This document shows positions 48,076 through 58,770 of a stretch of DNA of 64,000 nucleotides, in pieces. The notes beneath the pieces are model-generated. The model was given only the letters and a program-made list of their open reading frames with translations, was not told the origin of the DNA and ran no database searches. The number at the start of each line of letters is the position of its first letter. Position 1 is the stretch's first letter. The DNA comes from Siphonodentalium dalli (lineage: Eukaryota > Mollusca > Scaphopoda > Gadilida > Siphonodentaliidae), in contig CP136062.1 in assembly GCA_032622095.1 (NCBI GenBank), forward strand, positions 199,587,887 to 199,651,886. The letters run 5' to 3'. The position numbers were made by a program, and so were the translations under genes.

Positions 48076-51000
48076 TTATTTCGGCCAATTTGGCCGGTTA
48101 CTTCATGTGACTTTTTCATCTGACGTGTGTGTCGGATAATTGATCTGGAGGATTTATGTAAATGTTAGCCCAAAATACATTTCCAAGTAACGATGGTTTT
48201 GTTGTTTATTTTGAGGAATAATACCGCGTCAGATGAATTCAGCCCAAATATGTTAACAGTTGTCGTGTCAAACATTCGGCAGTAGGTTAGCGTTATTTAT
48301 TATTTGTGGATGTCATTTAACATGGGGAAAATAGACTACTGCGCTTGAACGAGCATGTGAATTTGTCGTTTTTAATGTACAGCAACTTGATAATCAATAA
48401 CAGAGGCATTCTCTGTCAAATAAGGTCGCTCTATTTACGGTATTAATTGCGGAACTTTCTAAAGTAAACTACGCGTAAACGGATACATACGGTAAATTAT
48501 AGAATGTGCCGGAATCGGCCTAATCGCCCCAGGGCCAACTCGCCCAGTCGACGTGTGTCAATTCGGAACCTACTATAACATGTACCCGAGTCCGATACGG
48601 AATAAAAGATGTATACGGGTGTTATATAGCGTTTGGTCCGTTGTTTCTCAATGAATATTATTGAAATTTGGTGTATATGTCCGGGCTGGGACATGGAATA
48701 CAACAACGTTTGAATTGTTTTTAAATTTACAAATTTGTTGATTTTATTCAATTTTTTTTCGTTCTGAAAACACACTATAAAGTGTATATAATATAATAAC
48801 GAACACGAGACATACATAATTTATAAACTGTTAACAAAAGATATCAAATTCAATACATGACAAAGATGACTCAGTGGAGTTTATAAAGTGAACATAAAAA
48901 CATTGAGGTAAGAATCTTTTTAAGGAATGCAACTTTATTTAATGATAATAAACACATAAATTAAAATAACAAACATGAGACATACATGATTTATAAACTG
49001 TTAACAAAAGATATCAAACTCAATACATGACAAAGATGACTCAGTGAAGTTTATAAAGTGAACATAAAAATATTAAGGTAAGAATCTTTTTAAGCATTAC
49101 TAAACCGTTTAGCACAGACCACAGTCCACTTCACTCATCCGATCATCACCAAACTTCATATTTATCTTGATATTGATCTATCAGATGAGAGCTATCAAAT
49201 ATTTTTTTAATTTCATAGGAAAAAATGGTCGCCAGCGGCCATATTGCATTTACGTTATATTTTATCGCGTCATGTCGATATCTAGTATTACTTAGAAATT
49301 TCAGCTTTCCAGATTCATAATTGCTCCATTGACTGTAACAGATGAAATTATTCCCCTCTTCGGATAGAGTGTCACTGAAACTTTATTTTGTCAGACTGTC
49401 TGTATAATCACTGATTATATATGGCAATAATCTGTAATAAGATGTAGCACTATTTTATTTTATATTTACATGCAGTGCTGTTTTTATACATCAATTTTAA
49501 TCCCCCTAGATCATCATGTGATCGATCATACATCGCGCGAGGACCTGGTTGAATTAAGGGGGGTTTTATGGATCACTTCTGTCCTCAAGCTAGATTATAC
49601 TTATGACATTTAATGGCATGTTACTAACGTGGAGGGTTAGATATGCTTGAGAAACCACCACTCTTTAATTCACACCAAGTTCTCAGCTGTCATGTTCGGA
49701 TATTAGAACCCATAGCCATGATATATGGTTTATTTTGTGTATACTAGTAATATAGTTATTTTCAGTACCTTTATATACCAGTACTGTGTATAACAATGCA
49801 TATAAATTAATCCATGTATACATGTATATTGATTCAACGGATTCAGTGGTTTTGTCCATCAGTCTATCAAATTTGCGGGGAAAACATGGCCACAAGCAGT
49901 ACATCCTGCTAAATTTCGAATTTGAATCAATTGGCGCACCCTGCAGCCAGCTTTTATTGGAGAACTTTTTCTTATGTGGATATTTTGGGTCACCGCTAGA
50001 TGTGAGCCATATTTTGTTCTCAAACTGTCCTTGTGAAGACATCACTGCCAGCGGTGATCTTCAATTTTACTATTTTTATGGCTAAATAATTTGGTTGATC
50101 CTACAGACGACACCCTTGTCCGATCGTCATCAGATTCCACAATTATCTTCTGGATAACCAGGGTGAGAGTAATCTAATTTTCCCGAATTTCGTTAAAAAA
50201 CATTACCACAGGCAGCCATTTGGTATCTTACTCTTTGATCCTCTTTTGCATGACTGAATTGTTTAGCAACTGTAGAGACATATCCCTCATCTGGTTTGTA
50301 TATACATGTATATCTCTTCATGCGGATAGCCAGTATTACGTAGGTACTTCAACTTTCTGCATTCCTGTCATCATTTGAAATATAAAAATTTACCTGATAC
50401 ATGCACCCTTCAAAATTTGTTTCGTCGTATCTATTTTAATGACCCGTATGGTAATATTGATACAGATATATTTGTCAAACATTTCTTTGTACAATATACA
50501 GGTATTTAGTTTGTAACTAAATCTAGAAATATATAATAGTAGCTCGTGGACCCCACTTCGTCCGGGATGTTCCCCTCTGATTTTCGGAGAAATGCGCGAT
50601 TTAACCTTGAATTGACTATTTTAAAGGTGAAGGTCATGTCGGGGTCACGATTTGACCCGTCCAAAACACTCCCCGGACAAAAGTCACGACAAAAGTAGGC
50701 CTACCCGTCGAAATCCGCCCGGCTTTATACCCGATTTGACCTTGAATTGACAATTTTGAATGTCAAGATCAGGTCAGGGTCATGATTTGACCCACCCGAA
50801 ACACTCCTGGGACAAAAGTAACAGTAGGTATCAAATTTCGTTGAAATACTTCCGTTTTACCAGATTTGACCTTGAATTGATCTTTTTGAATGTCAAAGTC
50901 AGGTCGGGATCAAGATTTGACCCGTCCAAAATACTCCCTGGAAATAATTTCCCCTAGGTATCAAATTTCGTCAAATCTGTCCGGCAGTTTTCCCGGCCAT

Positions 51001-51502
51001 AGCTAACAGACAAACAGACAGACAAATGTCCAAAATATATATTAAACTAGCTGATGTACTCGACTTCGTTCGGGCTAGTTAGGGATTTTTTTTGTGATCG
51101 CCTCCATCTGGACAGTACCCAGTATATACAGCGTCTGGCCAAACTATTGTTCAATTGGTCCAGAAACATGCCTATATCAGCACGTTCGAGAACATGGTCC
51201 CACGTGAAATTGGACCCGTCCATATTGCTCCCGGGATCGAAGTAGTCCTACACACAACTTTTAGTCGGATCGGTCAAGGTCCAGAAACATGCCTATGAGC
51301 GAGGTCAAGTTGACACGTTAAATACCAAATTCGAGCAGTGTTAGAGTCTATAACACATACACACATGCATTCACGCATACACACATACATACATACATAC
51401 ATACATACAGACAGGTGTTTCAAAATGTATAATCGATAGCTACAACAATTCTATGGTAGATAGTTCACGGCCGACCTGATGCATGCATCTTAGTTTTCTT
51501 GT
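48076..51502. repeat. Right arm of the 12-kb inverted repeat
   Basis: Reverse-complement partner of 39,557-42,835. Outer edge at CTTAGTTTTCTTGT, inner edge at TTATTTCGGCCAATTTGGCC. No direct repeat was found immediately outside the two outer edges, so transposition is not demonstrated. Confidence 0.9.
51381..51412. repeat. (ACAT)n microsatellite
   Basis: About seven ACAT units in the right arm. The left arm has an irregular GTAT/GTGT counterpart near 39,650. Confidence 0.85.
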
Positions 51503-52131
51503 CTTATCTGATCTCATCTTATCTTATTCACCAAATGGGTTTATTTTATAAACCAGGTAGTTTATTTGGTAGCGGCTGAACGCACAATGTATCTTCGCTA
51601 TAACGTCAACGACTCACGCTGTCGATGATGTGATTGATGGTCGAAAAGATCGAGAGATCTTCTCCTTCACCCCCAATTGTTGTTTTGATGATATCTTGCA
51701 TAACAAAAGACCATCAAACGTATACATGTCCGACTGTGGCAAAGTTTGATTGGATAGAGCCCACGAGCTTTAATGTGGGGTAAGGGGGTGGCCGAGATGT
51801 CCATTATGAAGTTGATGTTGTTGATGATGCTGAGCGAGCCATGCGTGTTGCGCTGAAACGGAGAACGCTGCCCGTGTTTAAAATATATATGCACGCACGT
51901 AGCTAAACAATTGCTATGCAGTTGGGGCTCACCAGTTGCGCTAAGAGAGCTTGCATTAGCTGTAACATGTTGTTGCATTTTTCTCTCCCGCCCAACCTCC
52001 AATTTGACCCAATCTTAGTGGGTGGTTCGGGTGGCTAGCCCGGGATTGTCGAAAGGGTCAAGTGACCCTTTCCTTAATCCCTCATTTGACCCAATCTATC
52101 AGATTTGCCATTTATATACACGACATATGTT
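51503..52131. other. No gene recognised
   Basis: A 111-codon minus-strand ORF (51,667-52,002) has no recognised feature. The phrase TTTGACCCAATCT is repeated at about 52,003 and 52,084. Confidence 0.3.
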
Positions 52132-52617
52132 ACTCGGCGAACATGCAATTAATAAATATCGACGCCGATGAAAAAATCTAAAAATAGACTCGGTGTTTAC
52201 AATAACACTATCGATTTCAGATGATTTATTCCGTATAATGGGACGTATCGCGTATCAAAATTCTGGATTAGACACAGTGAATATTATTTTTTCCAAATAT
52301 TTCCACTACGAAGTGAATTGTGGCAGAAATTCGCTCCAAGAACGAGCGCTCCGTTTTTCTCTTTAAAAAATACAATGGCCCACTGAAGTCGTTCCAACTT
52401 AGTCGTTCGTAGCAGCACTGTCATCCACAAAATATAATTATATACACCGTATATCAGAGGATGCCCAAATGGTGAATTTTCTATGGATTATGCGTTCTTC
52501 ATTTGTTTTATTTCTCACTTATTTTCAGTTGAAATCGATATTGTTATTGTAAACGCCGAGTCAATTTTTAGATTTTTTCATCGGCGTCGATATATAAAAT
52601 TGACATGTTCGCCGAGT
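52132..52617. mobile_element. MITE-like inverted-repeat element
   Basis: ACTCGGCGAACATG at the left and CATGTTCGCCGAGT at the right begin arms of about 75-100 bp. These include ATCGACGCCGATGAAAAAAT and a GTTTACAATAAC block, inverted. 486 bp in all. No target duplication recognised. Confidence 0.7.
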
Positions 52618-53035
52618 CATTCAAAGATGACGGCGTTTCAGTTTGAGTCTGCAATAGAAATTATTACGCCCTCCAGGGTGTATTATGTTAGCCTGGTTTT
52701 TTTTTCGCTATGTGCGAACCGGTTATACTTTTTGCAGGATGTATGTATTCGCGGATGTATCATTGATGCACTATGTAACATTTATGACCGCGTTAGCTGC
52801 TTTCGACATTTAGGTCTGAACAATTGCTGGGCCACTCTTGAAGATTGTACTGCGGGAATAGCCTAGATATAGTATAATGTAGAGAGTAATCAATTGGTTC
52901 GGAGAATTACGTTAAATAATTCTCGAGAGGCGAGAGACATCGGTAAGAAACTTGCGCGCGTGGGGAGAACGAAAGAAGAATAGGCGTCTCGTTGGTGTCA
53001 CATCTAAAAATAGAATCTTTGGGGTCTAAAATTGG
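52618..53035. other. No gene recognised
   Basis: The 127-codon ORF 52,483-52,866 begins inside the preceding inverted-repeat element, which argues against a gene. Confidence 0.3.
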
Positions 53036-53227
53036 TTGTACTAAAATATTCCCAAAATATCAAAAACCCAAAAATTATTTTTCCAAAAAAAATTTCAAAA
53101 CTTCCAAAATTTATTTTTTCCAAAAAATTTAAAAACTTCCAAAAAATTTCAAAACCCTAAAATTTCAAAAGAAAAAATTTCAAAACCCTCAAAATTATTT
53201 CTCCAAAAAAAGTTTAAATAAAAAATT
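53036..53227. repeat. AT-rich degenerate oligomer repeat
   Basis: Variants of CAAAACTTCCAAAATTT and CCAAAAAAAATTTCAAAA recur over about 190 bp. Confidence 0.8.
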
Positions 53228-53275
53228 TATAACGAGTTTTCGGTTTCTGATAATCTCGATATTAAAAAATGTCGA

Positions 53276-53650
53276 ATGTTAAATTATTTGCGTGTAATAT
53301 CTTTCGTTATTTTTTTTTGTTCAAATATTTTTCATGAAATTATTAATCGATGTTTAGAAAATAGCTTTATTGGACATTGTGACCATCGATATGAATGCAT
53401 ACATTCCAGTGTTTTATCGGACGCAGTTCATATAATTGTCATACCTGAAAATAGACACTATTACTTTTACATAAATAATAAAGAGCGTTTATTCTTTACA
53501 CTCTCTCTATCCCATATGACAGGTGTGTATTATCGTGAATTATTGGAAGTATTGAGACTAACGGTCGAAAATTGTAATGTGAAATTACAACCCTCCAGAA
53601 TGAATTGTCATATTCGCTGTACACGCAATCACACGCGACATTGGTGGTAA
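53276..53650 (+). CDS. Uncharacterised 124-codon ORF in block X
   Basis: It begins with a hydrophobic stretch (residues about 6-20, ending near FFCSN) that could be a signal peptide or membrane anchor. This is followed by a Cys/His-containing middle, a helical-looking LLEVLRLTVENC region and a basic C-terminus with several Cys and His and ending HWW. I recognise no family. The frame is identical in the second copy of the block (60,950-61,324), but that copy is too recent to test for selection. It may be a small secreted protein, an exon of a larger gene or a chance ORF. Confidence 0.3.
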   Translation: MLNYLRVISFVIFFCSNIFHEIINRCLENSFIGHCDHRYECIHSSVLSDAVHIIVIPENRHYYFYINNKERLFFTLSLSHMTGVYYRELLEVLRLTVENCNVKLQPSRMNCHIRCTRNHTRHWW

Positions 53651-53816
53651 CAATGTGTCTTTCACACCTTTGCTTTACCAAATGAATTATATTATTTCCC
53701 CGGTCACAGTTATATGCTATTCAGAAAACATATCGATTTAATGTCTGAACAAACGAGTTAGTATCAATTAAGGTTGATAAACTGTGTCATTCACACGATA
53801 ATTAGTTAGCCAAAAC

Positions 53817-54026
53817 ATGCATACGTCCAGGACACTCAATTATAGAAATTGCTTTGATGACATTGTTATAACAACATTACGTAATAACCACTTATCGCCC
53901 CACATTCATACTTACGCTTTGGACATTTTATCAGTTTATCATGTGATCACTAAATGTGGCAATCGGGTATCCACCGATGCCTGCAATATATTATTTATAA
54001 TAATTGGACTCATTGATCTCACGTGA
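53817..54026 (+). CDS. Uncharacterised 69-codon ORF in block X
   Basis: Short ORF with a helical middle (FDDIVITTLRNN) and a hydrophobic end (LFIIIGLIDLT). A potential polyadenylation signal AATAAA lies about 25 bp after the stop. No family recognised. The copy at 61,491-61,700 is identical at protein level. Confidence 0.25.
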   Translation: MHTSRTLNYRNCFDDIVITTLRNNHLSPHIHTYALDILSVYHVITKCGNRVSTDACNILFIIIGLIDLT

Positions 54027-54451
54027 ATAATACTCTTAGTTGTTCCAATAAAATAGTTATCAAATTCGATCACCAATAGATTTGACTGTGGAATGTAATG
54101 ACCTTTAACTTATTTATCGATCTAAAGGGACACTCATTATGAATGAATGTTAACAATACAAGCGCACGAATGAAGAGCGTTGAACATATACGAAATTACT
54201 ACACGAATGAATTGAACCTTGAAATTTATATTTCACATCTTACCAACAACAGTTACAGACATAATCATAGTATTATACTGTCTTGCATGTACACACGCTA
54301 TGACATCATTAAGGACGGACAATCCACTCACGGTGTGACAACAGATACGGACATAGGCATAGTGTTATACAGTTTTCTATGTACCCACGCTATGACACCA
54401 TTAACGTACATTGGATGTTAGGTCTATGACTCTTGAGTATGCACCAATCAA

Positions 54452-55024
54452 TGAGCAAATGAGCACAAAAATGAGCAAATGAGCAAAAAAATGAGCACAT
54501 GAGCAAGAAAATGAGCAAATGAGCAAGAAAATGAGCAAATGAGCAAGAAAATGAGCAATAAAAATGAGCAAATGAGCAAAAAAATGAGCAAATAAGCAAA
54601 AAAATGAGCACATGAGCAAGAAAATGAGCAAATGAGCAAGAAAATGAGCAAATGAGCAAGAAAATGAGCAAATGAGCAATAAAAATGAGCAAATGAGCAA
54701 GAAAATGAGCAAATGAGCAATAAAAATGAGCAAATGAGCAAAAAAATGAGCAAATGAGCAATAAAAATGAGCAAATGAGCAAAAAAATGAGCAAATGAGC
54801 AAAAAAATGAGCAAATGAGCAAGAAAATGAGCAAATGAGCAATAAAAATGAGCAAATGAGCAAAAAAATGAGCAAATGAGCAAGAAAATGAGCAAATGAG
54901 CAAGAAAATGAGCAAATGAGCAATAAAAATGAGCAAATGAGCAAATAAATGAGCAAATGAGCAAAAAAGTGAGCAATAAAATGAGCAAATGAGCAATAAA
55001 AATGAGCAAATGAGCAAAAAAATG
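54452..55024. repeat. TGAGCAA tandem array, about 570 bp
   Basis: Units of TGAGCAAA and TGAGCAAGAAAA or TGAGCAATAAAAA alternate, with a basic period near 20 bp. Reverse-complement reading gives open frames in three phases because the unit has no stop on that strand; these are not proteins. The mirrored array at 60,661-60,901 is only about 240 bp. Confidence 0.92.
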
Positions 55025-56314
55025 GGCATACCTGTATGTAGGCCTATCAGTGGATGAATAGTCTGCCGGAGAAGTACTGTGTAGACAGGTCTTGACGGTA
55101 AGAGAGTCAGACGAGAAGTGAAGGCTTGGCTATTAAAACATAGTAATGCGATAGCGAACATCAAACGAGTCTGCGCACACATATCTGTCAAAAGGATACA
55201 ATAGCAGTCATTGGTCAATTTATCCCCGGTGTCAGCTCAGTACCCAATCGGGACGAAGCCGAAGGTCAACTCATTTTTTTTTGCTCATTATAGTACGTCA
55301 CTTGTACATTTTATCAGTTTATCACGTGATCACTAAATGTGGCAATCGGGTATCCACCGATGCCTGCAATTTATTATTTATAATAATTGGACTCATTGAT
55401 CTCACGTAAATAATACTCTTAGTTGTTCCAATAAAATAGTTATCAAATTCGATCACCAATAGATTTGACTGTGGAATATAATGACCTTTAACTTATTTAT
55501 CGATCTATGTTAGAACATGGTCTTAACAAAAAACTTGACCATAACAAAAATTACCTTACATTTATGCATGAATCTAATTAGACCATACGTAAATATTGTC
55601 AGCTTATCGTCTGATGAGCAAATCCGATGTTTATCAAAAATAGTACAACTTCCAGTTGGTAATTACTCTTACGAATGAAGAGCGTTGAACATATACGAAA
55701 TTACTACACGAATGAACTGAAATTTATATTTTCACATCTTACCAACAACAGATACAGACATAGTCATAGTGTTATACTATCTTACATGTACCCATGCTAT
55801 GACATCATTCGAAGGGGCAATACACTCAAGGAGTTAAAGTGACACGAAACAAGGGACGTGATGTAATATTGGTATTTGAATCTTAAAGGAACACAAGACA
55901 CTCTAAAGGGACACTCATTATGAATGAATGTTAACAATACAAACGCACGAATGAAGAGCGTTGAACATATACAAAATTACTACACGAATGAATTGAACCT
56001 TGAAATTTATATTTCACATCTTACCAACAACAGCTACAGGCATTATCATAGGGTTATACTGTCTTGCATATACACACGCTATGACATCATTAAAGGCGGA
56101 CAATCCACTCACGGTGTGACAACAGATACAGACATAGGCATAGTGTTATACAGTCTTCTATGTACCAATGCTATGACATAATTAAAGGGGGATAATACAC
56201 GCACGGTGTGGAATGTTAAAGTGACACGCGGTAAGGGACGTGATGTAATATTGGTGAAACCCCCTCCCCCACTTATAGATATATAACGAAGACGAGAATA
56301 ACATGTTGATGAAG

Positions 56315-56320
56315 TTTATT
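56315..56320 (-). terminator. Polyadenylation signal, copy 1
   Basis: AATAAA on the minus strand, 6 nt after the stop codon of the 200-codon ORF. Confidence 0.65.
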
Positions 56321-56325
56321 GAAAT

Positions 56326-56928
56326 TTAATCATTGTCTGAATCTTCGCCCGTTAGATTTACTTCTAAGAGTTTCTTGAATTTTCTCATCGCTTCATCCGC
56401 AGCCCATTCATTATTATATCCGTGTTTGGTCAGTTTGACCATTTTCTTCATGATAGCGTTATGTATGCGGGATGTTTTCAATCGATGCTGGTATTCTATC
56501 AATCGTCTGTAACTTTTGAGAAAGAGAGAAAACTCTGTGTCGATGCGTTCTAGCTGAGCTTTTCCATCATCCTCTTCTCCCGACACGCCCTCTTCTTCCA
56601 TCAGTTGATCAAACTTATCAGACAATGCTTTCACATCATCGATGACGCGTTTCATCATACTTTTGAATGTGTTCATCTCATTGACGCATCGCGCAGCTTT
56701 CTTACGGCCGAATACCGTTCTACTACCGGCGATAGTATCATCCTCTGAATCTGATAGAGTTCCCCGTTCATCTTCATCTGAATCTAGACCCGCTTCGTCA
56801 GATTCATCGGTATCTTCTCCGAAGAGAGTTGGTTTTGTCTCGGACATAACTCCGTGTTTAATCTGTTTATGTCTTTGTAGATTGTAGTTCGTCGATAAAA
56901 TAATGCCACATAAATCACACCCGTGCAT
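56326..56928 (-). CDS. C2H2 zinc-finger acidic helical protein, copy 1
   Basis: 200 residues. One C2H2 finger lies at the N-terminus (C4-X2-C7-X12-H20-X4-H25), followed by an acidic Asp/Glu/Ser-rich stretch (about 38-64), a basic GRKKAAR that could act in nuclear import (about 74-80), and a predicted mostly helical C-terminal half rich in Lys, Glu and Met. The tail is acidic. This suggests a nucleic-acid or protein binding nuclear factor, but no catalytic motif is present and I do not recognise a named family. The start ATG overlaps the end of the preceding ORF by 14 nt. Similar layouts (finger, acidic linker, helical end) occur in proteins of Polinton/adintovirus-type elements; that link is inference only. 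Confidence 0.7.
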   Translation of the reverse strand: MHGCDLCGIILSTNYNLQRHKQIKHGVMSETKPTLFGEDTDESDEAGLDSDEDERGTLSDSEDDTIAGSRTVFGRKKAARCVNEMNTFKSMMKRVIDDVKALSDKFDQLMEEEGVSGEEDDGKAQLERIDTEFSLFLKSYRRLIEYQHRLKTSRIHNAIMKKMVKLTKHGYNNEWAADEAMRKFKKLLEVNLTGEDSDND

Positions 56929-57005
56929 TATCGCGAATTATTGGAAGAACCATCACTCTTATAAGTATTTGTTGTTGTTGTTGTGGCTGATGTGGCTGAT
57001 GATAC

Positions 57006-57036
<31 letters not shown>

Positions 57037-57124
57037 CTGAAGGTGTGTGTTTAACTTTGATATGACGCTTCAAACTATCTTGCCAAGCATAGACACTTAA
57101 GCACTCTTCACATTGATACTTCAT
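56915..57124 (-). CDS. Short C2H2 finger / poly-Q ORF, copy 1
   Basis: 69 residues: a C2H2 finger (C5-X2-C8-X12-H21-X4-H26), then a run of ten Gln, HQPHQP and five more Gln, then a short hydrophobic end. It overlaps the start of the 200-codon ORF in the +1 frame. The two may be separate products of one transcript or two parts of one two-finger protein. A minus-strand TATA box lies at about 57,169-57,178. Confidence 0.6.
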
Positions 57125-57294
57125 TTTCCTATATAATCAGTGAAATCGAGCGTTCTTCTATGCACCTATATTTATATAGAACAGAAACAAGGGAAACGTG
57201 GTGGACTAGTTAACTAGTTCAGGCTGTCGTTCACAACGTCTCTTATTGTTGTTTGTACTGGATACAAATTTATCACATTAGCTACAATACAACC

Positions 57295-58390
57295 TACCTA
57301 TCCAAATGTCAATGCAATTATGAGTGATTTCAATATGAACACTCTATTATATAGATATGTGTAACCTGGTGACTGACATGATGATACAGTTATGCACTAA
57401 ATAATGGACTGCTTAACCACAGCAGAATTATAGGTAACTTTTCAGGAGTTAGTCGGAAATATGGCTTGTTGCCATTCATCGGAAAGCTCTCACCGCCGCC
57501 GGCGGCGGCGGCGGCGGCATTGCGGTATTGCGATATTTTACTGCGGCGGCGGTGTCGCCACCCCTACCTATCCAAATGTCAATGCAATTATGAGTGATTT
57601 CAATATGAACACTCTATTATATAGATATGTGTAACCTGGTGACTGACATGATGATACAGTTATGCACTAAATAATGGACTGCTTAACCACAGCAGAATTA
57701 TAGGTAACTTTTCAGGAGTTAGTCGGAAATATGGCTTGTTGCCATTCATCGGAAAGCTCTCACCGCCGCCGGCGGCGGCGGCGGCGGCGGCATTGCGGCA
57801 TTGCAGTATTTTACTGTGGGGTCCGACGGCGGCGGACCCCGGCGGCGGTGGCGACACCGCCGCCGCAGTAAAATATCGCAATACCGCAATGCCGCCGCCG
57901 CCGCCGCCGCCGGCGGCGGTGAGAGCTTTCCGATGAATGGCAACAAGCCATATTTCCGACTAACTCCTGAAAAGTTACCTATAATTCTGCTGTGGTTAAG
58001 CAGTCCATTATTTAGTGCATAACTGTATCATCATGTCAGTCACCAGGTTACACATATCTATATAATAGAGTGTTCATATTGAAATCACTCATAATTGCAT
58101 TGACATTTGGATAGGTAGTGGTGGCGACACCGCCGCCGCAGTAAAATATCGCAATACCGCAATGCCGCCGCCGCCGCCGCCGCCGGCGGCGGTGAGAGCT
58201 TTCCGATGAATGGCAACAAGCCATATTTCCGACTAACTCCTGAAAAGTTACCTATAATTCTGCTGTGGTTAAGCAGTCCATTATTTAGTGCATAACTGTA
58301 TCATCATGTCAGTCACCAGGTTACACATATCTATATAATAGAGTGTTCATATTGAAATCACTCATAATTGCATTGACATTTGGATAGGTA
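57295..58390. repeat. CGG-rich foldback-derived units at the palindrome core
   Basis: A 270-bp unit occurs twice on the left (57,295-57,564 and 57,565 to about 57,812) and twice inverted on the right (to 58,390). Each has TACCTATCCAAATGTC, then one arm plus centre of the foldback element found at 28,847-29,020 (AACCACAGCAGAATTATAGG to CATCGGAAAGCTCTC), then CCGCCGCCGGCGGCGG and ATTTTACTGCGGCGG. In place of the second foldback arm stands the CGG/GCC repeat. The symmetry centre contains GGGGTCCG...CGGACCCC. Confidence 0.85.
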
Positions 58391-58506
58391 GGTTGTATTG
58401 TAGCTAATGTGATAAATTTGTATCCAGTACAAACAACAATAAGAGACGTTGTGAACGACAGCCTGAACTAGTTAACTAGTCCACCACGTTTCCCTTGTTT
58501 CTGTTC

Positions 58507-58516
58507 TATATAAATA
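58507..58516 (+). promoter_or_regulatory. TATA box of zinc-finger pair, copy 2
   Basis: TATATAAATA lies 54-45 nt upstream of the ATG at 58,561. A start about 30 nt downstream would give a leader of roughly 20 nt. The same box is at about 57,169-57,178 (minus) and 62,585-62,594 (plus). Confidence 0.6.
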
Positions 58517-58560
58517 TAGGTGCATAGAAGAACGCTCGATTTCACTGATTATATAGGAAA

Positions 58561-58648
58561 ATGAAGTATCAATGTGAAGAGTGCTTAAGTGTCTATGCTT
58601 GGCAAGATAGTTTGAAGCGTCATATCAAAGTTAAACACACACCTTCAG

Positions 58649-58679
<31 letters not shown>

Positions 58680-58770
58680 GTATCATCAGCCACATCAGCC
58701 ACAACAACAACAACAAATACTTATAAGAGTGATGGTTCTTCCAATAATTCGCGATAATGCACGGGTGTGA
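58561..58770 (+). CDS. Short C2H2 finger / poly-Q ORF, copy 2
   Basis: Identical protein to the ORF at 56,915-57,124. The finger begins five residues from the start, followed by the poly-Q and HQPHQP linker. The stop TGA (58,768-58,770) lies 11 nt downstream of the A of the next ATG, an arrangement suited to termination-reinitiation. CAA codons make up nearly all of the Gln run. Confidence 0.6.

Larger units (their letters stand above)
53228..54219. repeat. Block X, copy 1 (992 bp)
   Basis: Direct repeat of 60,902-61,893 with constant offset 7,674 and only a couple of base differences seen by eye (for example GACCTTTAAC versus GACGTTTAAC). The left edge sits against the AT-rich oligomer repeat here and against a TGCTCAT tandem array in the other copy. 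It contains two short ORFs. Confidence 0.93.
54784..57842. repeat. Left arm of a near-perfect 6.1-kb palindrome
   Basis: Every matched pair of positions between this arm and 57,843-60,901 sums to 115,685 (for example 56,326 with 59,359 and 55,218 with 60,467). The arms are therefore collinear with no net indel over almost 3 kb, apart from small changes in the CGG and TGAGCAA repeats. The arm holds, from outside in: part of the TGAGCAA array, about 1.2 kb of noncoding repeats, the zinc-finger ORF pair (minus strand) and two CGG-rich foldback-derived units. Confidence 0.93.

Noticed and set aside
52483-52866. 127-codon plus-strand ORF
   Set aside because: It begins inside an inverted-repeat element and shows no domain.
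54390-55218. Three overlapping minus-strand ORFs of 188-256 codons
   Set aside because: They read through the TGAGCAA tandem array, whose unit lacks stops on that strand, giving monotonous LLICSF-type repeats in all three frames. They are not proteins.
54143-56181. 85-92-codon ORFs starting MNVNNT, also at 59504-59761 and 63582-63839
   Set aside because: Most base differences between the 54-kb and 56-kb versions change amino acids, and the segment is internally repetitive. No sign of protein selection.
57660-58022. Pro/Ala-rich ORFs around the palindrome axis
   Set aside because: Translations of CGG/GCC repeats, mirrored on both strands.
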